Assembly: GCA_964650975.1 (NCBI GenBank)
Contig: CAZYWA010000563.1
Location: 1-5,043, forward strand
DNA: 5,043 nucleotides
DNA from: CAZYWA01 sp964650975 [NCBI: uncultured bacterium]
Lineage (GTDB): Bacteria > JADJOY01
Direction of reading: 5' to 3'
Made by a program: the position numbers and the translations under genes. Below the pieces are notes generated by a model. That model did not search any database. It had not been told where the DNA came from and was given only the letters and a program-made list of their open reading frames with translations. The first letter of the stretch is position 1. Every line of letters begins with the position of its first letter. This document shows positions 1 to 4,855 of this stretch, piece after piece.

Positions 1-1251
1 CCCGACAACGGAGCGGTGGTGTGGCTCGAGGAGCGAAGCGACGTGGTGGTGGACGACGCCGACGGCTCGGTGCGCTTGATCGGCGTGGTGATGGACATCA
101 CCGAGCGCCGGCGCGCCGAGGAAGCGCTCGAGGAGGCCGACCGCCGCAAGGACGAGTTCCTGGCGACGCTCGCCCACGAGCTGCGGAATCCCCTGGCACC
201 GCTTCGCAACGGGCTGCAGCTGATGCAGCTCGCGAACGACGCCGATGCCGTGAGCCGGGCTCGGGAGATGATGGACCGGCAGCTCGGACAGATGGTGCGG
301 CTGATCGACGATCTCATGGACGTGAGCCGCATCACCCGCGGAAAGCTCGCGCTCAAGAAGGATCCGATCGAGCTGGCCCAAGTGATCCAGCAAGCCATCG
401 AGACCAGCCGCCCGCTCATCGAGTCGTCCCGGAACGAGCTGGTCGTGGAGGTGACGCCGGCCTCCACGACGGTGAATGCCGACGCCACCCGGCTGACGCA
501 GGTGTTCGCGAACCTCCTCAACAACGCCGCCAAGTATTCCGAGCCCGGCGGCCGGATCACGTTCCGAGCCGAGAAACGGGGCGGTCAAGCGATCGTGACG
601 GTTCGCGACACCGGTATCGGCATTCCCGCGGAGATGGTGCCCCGGGTGTTCGATCTCTTCACCCAGGTGGATCGCTCGCTGGAAAAGGCGCAGGGAGGTC
701 TGGGGATCGGGTTGTCGCTGGTCAAGGCCCTGGTGGAGCTGCACGGCGGAAGCGTCGCGGTCAGGAGCGAAGGTCAGGGCCAGGGCAGCGAGTTCGTGGT
801 GCGCCTGCCGCTCGTGGGGTCGCCGGCGGAACGCGCGAGCGAGGACGAGCGGCCGGGCGCCCCGAGCGTGGCGACCAGATCGCGACGGATTCTGGTCGCC
901 GACGACAACCGCGACGCCGCGGAGAGCCTGGCGATGCTGCTGCGGACCATGGGGAACGAGGCGCGGATCGCACACGACGGGCTCGAGGCACTCGACCTGG
1001 TGGCCTCGTTCCGGCCCGACGTGCTGCTGCTCGACATCGGCATGCCGAAGCTCAACGGCTACGACGCCTGCAGGCGCATCCGCGAACAACCCGGGGCCGA
1101 GAACATGGTGGTGATCGCCTGCACCGGCTGGGGACAGGAGAACGACAAGCGGCAATCGCAGGAAGCAGGCTTCGACTTCCACATGGTGAAGCCGATCGAC
1201 ATCGCGGCGCTGCAAGAAGTGCTGGCGGCGCATGCACCGGCTCGTGCCTAG
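1..1251 (+). CDS. Hybrid sensor histidine kinase/response regulator, C-terminal part (5' end outside the window)
   Basis: The frame is open from the first base, so the N-terminus (upstream sensing domains) is missing; 416 residues are visible. In fragment numbering: residues 1-40 are the end of a PAS/PAC domain (ending VVMDITERRRAEE); a DHp/HisKA domain follows with H-box AHELRNPL and phospho-acceptor His59; the HATPase domain (about 164-270) shows the N-box NLLNNAAKYS (171-180), G1 box DTGIGIP (203-209), F-box (FDLF, from 217) and G2 box GGLGIGLSL (from 232). After a charged linker comes a CheY-like receiver (about 297-413) with acidic pair Asp301/Asp302, phospho-acceptor Asp345, Thr375 and Lys397. 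All catalytic residues are present, so the protein should autophosphorylate and pass phosphate to its own receiver; no HPt or output domain follows. No membrane segment is visible in this part. The signal is unknown. The TAG stop lies in the CTAG flank of the adjoining MITE-like element. Confidence 0.95.
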   Translation, partial: PDNGAVVWLEERSDVVVDDADGSVRLIGVVMDITERRRAEEALEEADRRKDEFLATLAHELRNPLAPLRNGLQLMQLANDADAVSRAREMMDRQLGQMVRLIDDLMDVSRITRGKLALKKDPIELAQVIQQAIETSRPLIESSRNELVVEVTPASTTVNADATRLTQVFANLLNNAAKYSEPGGRITFRAEKRGGQAIVTVRDTGIGIPAEMVPRVFDLFTQVDRSLEKAQGGLGIGLSLVKALVELHGGSVAVRSEGQGQGSEFVVRLPLVGSPAERASEDERPGAPSVATRSRRILVADDNRDAAESLAMLLRTMGNEARIAHDGLEALDLVASFRPDVLLLDIGMPKLNGYDACRRIREQPGAENMVVIACTGWGQENDKRQSQEAGFDFHMVKPIDIAALQEVLAAHAPARA

Positions 1252-1268
1252 CCCGGGTTATTCATGAA
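1252..1268 (+). repeat. Left terminal inverted repeat of the MITE-like element
   Basis: CCCGGGTTATTCATGAA, directly after the kinase stop codon. It matches the reverse complement of 1411-1427 except for one G/A difference at the sixth base. Confidence 0.8.
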
Positions 1269-1410
1269 AGTTCGTAGCGAGGGCGCCAAGCGTCGAGCAG
1301 ATTCGGGTGAACGCAGCCGCCTTGGTCCGCAGGCGTACGAACAGTACGTCGAGGACCAAGGAGGCGAGTACGCCCGAAGATGCCGACGATCGGCGGCCGC
1401 AGTAGAACGC

Positions 1411-1427
1411 TTCATGAATAATCCGGG
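1411..1427 (-). repeat. Right terminal inverted repeat of the MITE-like element
   Basis: TTCATGAATAATCCGGG, whose reverse complement is CCCGGATTATTCATGAA. It is followed by CTAG at 1428-1431, matching the CTAG just before the left repeat. Confidence 0.8.
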
Positions 1428-1504
1428 CTAGCGTCGAGATCCGATGGATACGAGTGGGAGCGCTCGCTCGCGTGCGCGGCGATCGATCGCGAATGTGACG
1501 CCGC

Positions 1505-1524
1505 GGCTGCGAGGGACCGCAGTC
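1505..1524. repeat. Stem-loop A with AGGGAC loop (single unit of the hairpin family), 3' of ybaK
   Basis: GGCTGCG (1505-1511), loop AGGGAC (1512-1517), then CGCAGTC (1518-1524) forms a 7-bp stem with one G-T wobble. The 20-mer at 1503-1522 recurs exactly at 4834-4853. The unit lies 28 bases beyond the ybaK stop; on the ybaK sense strand the loop reads GTCCCT. I see no second, oppositely oriented hairpin next to it, unlike the two loci further right. The rest of 1432-1552 holds only a 12-bp palindrome, GCGATCGATCGC at 1479-1490, and no gene. Confidence 0.6.
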
Positions 1525-1546
1525 CTCCGCTGACGAGCGCCCGCCG

Positions 1547-1590
1547 GCGTGCTCAGCGCGCGACCGTCACCGGCCGCGCGCTGAGCACGC
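1547..1590 (-). terminator. Perfect 15-bp inverted repeat spanning the ybaK stop codon, possible transcription terminator
   Basis: GCGTGCTCAGCGCGC (1547-1561) is the exact reverse complement of 1576-1590, with a 14-base spacer. In ybaK sense the first arm encodes the end of the protein (codons around RVLSAR) and the second arm contains the last two codons and the TGA. Because both strands form the same hairpin, it could also affect transcripts arriving from the kinase side. No T-run follows on either strand, so it is not a classical rho-independent terminator; RNA 3'-end protection or pausing is equally possible. Confidence 0.4.
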
Positions 1591-2038
1591 GCACCAGCTC
1601 GCGCGGGTCGATCTCGACCAGGAAGCCGCGTTTTCCGCCGTTCACGTAGATCCGCGCGAGGTCGAGGATGCTCGCCTCGACGTGGATCGGCACCGCGCGC
1701 TTGAGCCCGAAGGGCGACGTGCCGCCCACCTGGTAACCCGAGTGCCGGTCGGCGACAGCCGGCGCGCACGGCTCGATCGATTTGACGCCCAGCTGCCGCG
1801 CCAGCTCGCGGGTCGAGACCTCCCGATCTCCGTGCATGAGGATCACCAGCGGCCGCTTCGACTCGTCCTCCATCACCAGCGTCTTGACCACCGCATGCTC
1901 GTCGACGCCCAGCTCGCGCGCCGAGGCTGCGGTGCCGCCCCGCTCCTCGTAGCGGTAGACGTGCGGCACGAACGCCACGTTCGCGGCCCGGAGCGCGCGA
2001 ACCGCGGTGGTGACGGGAACCTTGTCGTCGTTAGCCAC
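1553..2038 (-). CDS. ybaK: Cys-tRNA(Pro)/Cys-tRNA(Cys) deacylase, YbaK/EbsC family
   Basis: The 161-residue product matches the usual length of YbaK (about 159). Family members are cytosolic trans-editing enzymes that hydrolyse cysteine mischarged on tRNA(Pro) by prolyl-tRNA synthetase, protecting proline codons. Seen in the sequence: VVKTLVM with Lys52, which I equate with the conserved active-site lysine (Lys46 in Haemophilus YbaK); the glycine-rich GYQVGGTSPFG at 101-111; and a C-terminal strand region NGGKRGFLVEIDP (133-145) typical of the family. The start is GTG at 2036-2038: an in-frame TAG lies nine codons upstream and no other start intervenes. No convincing Shine-Dalgarno precedes it. 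The gene converges on the kinase and diverges from the 2088 gene. Its last codons and TGA lie within a perfect inverted repeat. Other members of the fold (ProX, the ProRS INS domain) edit Ala-tRNA, but the size and GGTSPFG motif favour YbaK. Confidence 0.93.
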   Translation of the reverse strand: MANDDKVPVTTAVRALRAANVAFVPHVYRYEERGGTAASARELGVDEHAVVKTLVMEDESKRPLVILMHGDREVSTRELARQLGVKSIEPCAPAVADRHSGYQVGGTSPFGLKRAVPIHVEASILDLARIYVNGGKRGFLVEIDPRELVRVLSARPVTVAR

Positions 2039-2087
2039 GGCGCTTCGGGTACTCTACTGCTGAACGTTTCCCTGGAGCGCCTACCTC
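2039..2087. promoter_or_regulatory. Divergent promoter region between ybaK and the PilZ-like gene
   Basis: The 49-bp gap must serve both genes unless one promoter lies inside the neighbouring coding sequence. TACTCT at 2050-2055 is a possible -10 for the plus-strand gene; overlapping it, TAGAGT on the minus strand (2051-2056) is a possible -10 for ybaK. The two overlap around TACTCTACT. I see no good -35 for either at standard spacing, so this is a weak assignment. Confidence 0.3.
2074..2077 (+). promoter_or_regulatory. Ribosome binding site of the PilZ-like gene
   Basis: GGAG ten bases before the ATG at 2088. It supports that start and contrasts with ybaK, which has no visible site. Confidence 0.55.
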
Positions 2088-2891
2088 ATGAGCGATGTGA
2101 CTCACCGATTGACCCGCCGTGTGACCGACGTGGGCGCGTTGCGCGCTTGCTGGATGGAGCTCTCGAAGGGGCGGCTCGCGCTGCCCGATACCCCGGGTGT
2201 CGCGCTGCTCGCCCCCGTCGAGCTGGTGATCGCGCTCGGCGACCGGGAGGTGGCGGTGCTGTCCGCGAAGGCTGTCCACCGGGTGCGGGGCGAGCCCGGC
2301 GAGCTCGGGTTGCAGATCGCGCAAGTGCCCGCGGAGGCGCAGCGTGCCTACGAGCGCGCGATGGCCCAGGTTGCGAGCGCCGGGCCGGCGGCGCAGCCGG
2401 TGCAGACGGCCCAGACTGCGGAGCCGGCGCAAACGGTGCAAGCCGCGCAAGCCCCGCCCGCGGCTCAGGTCGGGGACACGGGGCGCCCGATCGCGCTGCG
2501 CTATCCGGAGATGAGCCCGCCCGAAAAAATGCAGATCGCGCTGCGCGGCGATCGCGACGGGCGCATGCAGGTGATGAAGGAAGCGAACCCCAACCTGGTC
2601 AAGTTCTTGCTGCAGAATCCGCGCACCACGGCCCTCGAGGTCGCGACGCTGGCGGGCAACGCGCAGTCGTCGCTCGAGCTGCTCAACATGATCTCGGCGC
2701 ACCCGATGTTGGCCCAGAACGAGTCGATCCGCGTGGCGCTGGTCAAGAACCCGCGCGCTCCCGCGCCGCTCGTGAAGCAGCACATCGAGAAGCTCTCCCA
2801 GGGCCAGCTCGCCCAGCTCGGCAAGAGCCCGCACGTGAAGGACGACGTGCGTCGCATGGCCCTCAAGCTGGTGCTCAACCGCCGCGCCTGA
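2088..2891 (+). CDS. Uncharacterised two-domain protein: PilZ-like N-terminus, Ala/Gln/Pro linker, helical-repeat C-terminus
   Basis: 267 residues, no signal peptide or membrane segment, so probably cytoplasmic. Residues about 15-92 resemble the beta-rich PilZ-type domains common in deltaproteobacteria: a SKGRLAL turn, a strand-rich stretch with PVELVIALGDREVAVLSA, then GELGLQIAQVP and a closing helix. The RxxxR/(D/N)xSxxG signature that binds cyclic-di-GMP is not clearly present, so this part may not bind the nucleotide. Residues about 93-132 are a low-complexity linker built from imperfect QTAQ/QAAQ/PAQ units. Residues about 140-266 are helical, with recurring turns LLQNPRT (174-180), SAHPML (203-208), LVKNPRA (218-224) and LGKSPHV (244-250), suggesting a HEAT-like array. 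I recall similar tails in uncharacterised deltaproteobacterial proteins but cannot name the family. A scaffold or regulatory role is inference. It diverges from ybaK and is followed by hairpin locus B. Confidence 0.85.
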   Translation: MSDVTHRLTRRVTDVGALRACWMELSKGRLALPDTPGVALLAPVELVIALGDREVAVLSAKAVHRVRGEPGELGLQIAQVPAEAQRAYERAMAQVASAGPAAQPVQTAQTAEPAQTVQAAQAPPAAQVGDTGRPIALRYPEMSPPEKMQIALRGDRDGRMQVMKEANPNLVKFLLQNPRTTALEVATLAGNAQSSLELLNMISAHPMLAQNESIRVALVKNPRAPAPLVKQHIEKLSQGQLAQLGKSPHVKDDVRRMALKLVLNRRA

Positions 2892-2922
2892 GCGGCGGCT
2901 GAACCCCGTTCCCTCGGCTGGA

Positions 2923-3005
2923 GCGCGCGCGGTCCCTCGCGCGCGAGCCGTCGATCGCCCTTTCGAGAGGGGCGATCGAGGGCTGCCCGCCGAGGGACCG
3001 GCGGG
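2923..3005. repeat. Hairpin locus B: paired stem-loops with GTCCCT and AGGGAC loops around a central stem
   Basis: Three consecutive stem-loops begin 31 bases after the stop of the PilZ-like gene. The left is CGCGCGCG (2923-2930), loop GTCCCT (2931-2936), CGCGCGCG (2937-2944), a perfect 8-bp stem. The centre is CGATCGCCC (2951-2959) with GGGCGATCG (2969-2977), a perfect 9-bp stem. The right is GCCCGCCG (2984-2991), loop AGGGAC (2992-2997), CGGCGGGC (2998-3005), again 8 perfect pairs. Left and right cores are inverted copies (CGGTCCCTCG at 2929-2938, CGAGGGACCG at 2990-2999). The arrangement resembles bimodular REP elements, but the sequence is not one I can assign to a described REP class. 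A termination or mRNA-protection role is possible; no T-run follows. Confidence 0.7.
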
Positions 3006-3011
3006 CCTCCA

Positions 3012-3081
3012 AGCGGGGATCGCGCCGGTGGGGCGCCGCAGGAGGCTAGGAAGAGACGGGTGGGTTTCCGCGGGGATCGCG
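3012..3081 (+). repeat. 12-bp direct repeat upstream of the ligase gene
   Basis: GCGGGGATCGCG occurs at 3012-3023 and again at 3070-3081, 58 bases apart start to start. The second copy ends 15 bases before the proposed -10 of the ligase promoter, so the pair could be a regulator site; chance is possible in such GC-rich DNA. Confidence 0.35.
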
Positions 3082-3095
3082 GGCCCGGGCTTCGC

Positions 3096-3101
3096 TATGA
3101 T
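3096..3101 (+). promoter_or_regulatory. Possible -10 element of the acyl-CoA ligase promoter
   Basis: TATGAT is a good -10 hexamer standing out in GC-rich sequence, 39 bases before the ATG at 3141. It is preceded by GCTTCGC, much as the TACTCT before the 2088 gene is preceded by GCTTCGGG. No clear -35 is visible. Initiation here would lie downstream of hairpin locus B, giving the ligase its own transcript. Confidence 0.4.
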
Positions 3102-3130
3102 CGGGCGTGGCGGTGCGGTCGGTACCGGGG

Positions 3131-3135
3131 AGGAG
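3131..3135 (+). promoter_or_regulatory. Ribosome binding site fixing the ligase start
   Basis: AGGAG, five bases before the ATG at 3141. The frame is open further upstream (to a GTG at 3060), but that stretch overlaps the proposed promoter, lacks such a site and encodes an Arg/Gly-rich segment foreign to the family. Confidence 0.7.
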
Positions 3136-3140
3136 AGCCC

Positions 3141-4718
3141 ATGCAAGTCCCGCTCTTGGTGAACGATTTCCTGCGCCGCGCGGCGCTGCTCTATCCCGGC
3201 AAGACCGCGGTGGTGGACGGCGATCGGCGCTTCATCTACGCCGAATTCCAGCAGCGCGCGAACCGGCTCTCGAACGCGCTGCTGTCGCTCGGCATCGGCA
3301 AAGGCGACCGGGTCTGCATCCTGAGCCCCAACTCGCACTTCTTCCTCGAGAGCTTTTACGGCACCAGCCAGATCGGCGCGGTGCTGGTGCCGCTCAACTA
3401 CCGGCTGGTGGCCGCGGAGCACGAGTACATCCTCAATCACGCGGGAGTGAAGGCGGTGCTGGTCGATCACGAGTACACGGCGGTGGTCGACGAGATCCGC
3501 GCGCGACTCACGACCGTCGGCTACTTCATCGCGGCGAGCGACGCGCCGCTCGGGCGGGCCGGCTGGAGCGACTGGGAAACGCTGATCGCGGGCGCCTCGG
3601 CGGCCGCGCCGCCGCCGGTCGAGATCGACGAGAACGATCTGGTCTCGATCAACTACACGTCCGGCACCACCGCGCGCCCCAAGGGCGTGATGCTCACCCA
3701 TCGCAACTGCTACGTGAACGCCTACTCGCTGATCGCGCACCTGCGCGTGGCGCACGAGGACATCGAGCTCTGGACGCTGCCCATGTTCCACGCCAACGGC
3801 TGGGGTGCCGTCTACGCGCTCACCGCGATGGGCGGCACCCACGTGGTGCTGCGCGCCGTCGACGCGGCGCGGATCTTCACGCTCGTCGAGGAGGAGCGCG
3901 TGACCTTCGCGTGCATGGCGCCGGCGGTGCTCAACACGGTGCTCCAGTACCCGCACCGCGATCGCCACCGGATCCCGCGGGGAGTTCGTTTCGCGGTGGG
4001 CGGCGCGCCGCCGCCGGCCAAGTTCATCGAGCGGTTCGAGACCGAGCTGGGCTGGGATTTCATGCAGATCTACGGGCTGACCGAGACGGCGCCGCTCCTC
4101 ACCGTCTCGGCTCCCGATCACCAGACCAGGCGCGACGACTGGCCGCGCCGGTCGCGCGCCGGCGTGCCCGCGATCGGCGTCGAGCTGTCGCTACGCGACG
4201 CCGAGGACCGGGAGGTGCCGCGCGACGGAGTCGCGGTGGGCGAAATTTGCGCGCGCTCCAACGTGGTGTTCGCCGGCTACTGGAACCAGCCGGCGGAGAC
4301 GGCCAAGGCCATCCGCGACGGCTGGTTCCACACCGGCGACCTCGCGGTGTGGGACGAATTCGGCAGCATCCACATCGTCGACCGCCAGAAGGACGTGATC
4401 ATCTCGGGCGGCGAGAACATCAGCTCGCCCGAGATCGAGGACGCGCTCTACCAGCACCCGGCCGTGGGCGAATGCGCGGTGATCGGCGTGCCGCACGAGA
4501 AGTGGGGCGAGACGCCCAAGGCACTCGTCGTGCTTCGGCCGGGGACGACGGCCACGGAAGCGGAGCTGATCGAGTTCTGCCGCGGGCGGATCGCGCACTT
4601 CAAGTGCCCGACCTCGGTCGAGCTGGTCGCCGCCCTGCCGCGCACCGCCACCGGCAAGCTCCAGAAGTTCAAGCTCCGCGACCAGTACTGGAAGGGCGTC
4701 GCGCGCCGCGTGAACTGA
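3141..4718 (+). CDS. AMP-forming acyl-CoA ligase (fatty-acid or related carboxylate CoA ligase, ANL superfamily)
   Basis: 525 residues, the usual length for the family. The enzyme activates a carboxylic acid with ATP to an acyl-adenylate and transfers it to coenzyme A, giving acyl-CoA, AMP and pyrophosphate. All core motifs are intact: the ATP-binding P-loop YTSGTTARPKGV (172-183), MFHANGWGAVY in the substrate-pocket region, YGLTET (311-316), HTGDLA (397-402) with the ribose-binding Asp400, DRQKDVIISGGENISSPEIE from 414 with Arg415 and likely hinge Lys417, and PRTATGKLQK (500-509) with catalytic Lys506. The N-terminus VNDFLRRAALLYPGKTAVVDGDRRFIYAEF is standard for soluble acyl-CoA synthetases; there is no signal peptide. 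Chain length or aromatic preference cannot be read by eye. ATG at 3141 is chosen for its RBS. No beta-oxidation or biosynthetic partner lies in the window, and the upstream gene is separated by 249 bp with its own promoter-like sequence, so it seems transcribed alone. Confidence 0.95.
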   Translation: MQVPLLVNDFLRRAALLYPGKTAVVDGDRRFIYAEFQQRANRLSNALLSLGIGKGDRVCILSPNSHFFLESFYGTSQIGAVLVPLNYRLVAAEHEYILNHAGVKAVLVDHEYTAVVDEIRARLTTVGYFIAASDAPLGRAGWSDWETLIAGASAAAPPPVEIDENDLVSINYTSGTTARPKGVMLTHRNCYVNAYSLIAHLRVAHEDIELWTLPMFHANGWGAVYALTAMGGTHVVLRAVDAARIFTLVEEERVTFACMAPAVLNTVLQYPHRDRHRIPRGVRFAVGGAPPPAKFIERFETELGWDFMQIYGLTETAPLLTVSAPDHQTRRDDWPRRSRAGVPAIGVELSLRDAEDREVPRDGVAVGEICARSNVVFAGYWNQPAETAKAIRDGWFHTGDLAVWDEFGSIHIVDRQKDVIISGGENISSPEIEDALYQHPAVGECAVIGVPHEKWGETPKALVVLRPGTTATEAELIEFCRGRIAHFKCPTSVELVAALPRTATGKLQKFKLRDQYWKGVARRVN

Positions 4719-4747
4719 GAAGGTGTGGACAAAATCGGATCATTGCC

Positions 4748-4763
4748 CGGAGCGCTGCCTCCG
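4748..4763 (+). other. Small stem-loop 3' of the ligase
   Basis: CGGAG (4748-4752), six-base loop, CTCCG (4759-4763), 29 bases after the ligase stop. The stem is only 5 bp and the following bases are mixed rather than a T-run, so a terminator role is weakly supported. Confidence 0.25.
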
Positions 4764-4786
4764 AAGCGATCTCGTGCTGTTTGGAG

Positions 4787-4855
4787 GGACGCGGTCCCTC
4801 GCGTCCGCAGCGTCTGAACCAAGATGGACGCCTGCGGCTGCGAGGGACCGCAGCC
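4787..4855. repeat. Hairpin locus C: paired stem-loops with GTCCCT and AGGGAC loops 3' of the ligase
   Basis: Left unit: GGACGCG (4787-4793), loop GTCCCT (4794-4799), CGCGTCC (4800-4806), 7 perfect pairs. Right unit: GGCTGCG (4836-4842), loop AGGGAC (4843-4848), CGCAGCC (4849-4855), 7 perfect pairs. The two units are also near-complete inverted copies of each other (GCGGTCCCTCGC at 4791-4802, GCGAGGGACCGC at 4840-4851, with CCGCAG/CTGCGG continuing inward), so a single long imperfect hairpin is an alternative fold. A third option in the left unit pairs GAGGGAC (4784-4790) with GTCCCTC (4794-4800). It lies 68 bases after the ligase stop; the right unit shares a 20-mer with locus A. Confidence 0.7.

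Larger units (their letters stand above)
1252..1427. mobile_element. MITE-like non-coding element with terminal inverted repeats and CTAG flanks
   Basis: The 176-bp element begins CCCGGGTTATTCATGAA (1252-1268) and ends TTCATGAATAATCCGGG (1411-1427); these are inverted repeats matching at 16 of 17 positions. It is flanked on both sides by CTAG (1248-1251 and 1428-1431), consistent with a 4-bp target duplication, although CTAG is its own reverse complement and could instead extend the repeats. The interior is also roughly palindromic about position 1340: TTCGGG/CCCGAA (1302-1307, 1373-1378), CCTTGGTCC/GGACCAAGG (1320-1328, 1353-1361) and CGTAC/GTACG (1334-1338, 1344-1348). No reading frame of note lies inside, so it would depend on a transposase supplied elsewhere. 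End sequence and 4-bp duplication recall the IS1380 family from memory; this is untested. Confidence 0.75.

Noticed and set aside
1289-1438. AGCGTCGAG present at 1289-1297 and just outside the MITE-like element at 1430-1438
   Set aside because: Nine bases of GC-rich sequence at positions that fit neither the element's ends nor its symmetry; probably chance.
1682-2902. Long plus-strand open frame opposite ybaK and running into the 2088 gene
   Set aside because: It has Arg/Ala/Gly-rich composition with no domain, lies antisense to a recognised deacylase and out of frame with the PilZ-like gene; it is a shadow of high-GC coding sequence.
2905-2916. CCG-TTCCCT-CGG, a possible sixth, degenerate hairpin of the loop family
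   Set aside because: The stem is only 3 bp and the loop differs at the first base, so it is too weak to count.
3060-3140. Upstream extension of the ligase to a GTG at 3060
   Set aside because: The added 27 residues are Arg/Gly-rich and unlike the family, overlap the TATGAT promoter candidate, and have no RBS, whereas ATG 3141 has AGGAG at proper spacing.
2031-4121. Very long minus-strand open frame opposite the PilZ-like and ligase genes
   Set aside because: Its His/Arg/Leu-rich translation matches no family and it crosses the hairpin locus and the ligase promoter; the strong motifs are all on the plus strand.
1505-4855. CRISPR array suggested by repeated 20-mer and hairpins
   Set aside because: Copies are kilobases apart, in opposite orientations and not evenly spaced; there is no repeat-spacer pattern and no cas gene.
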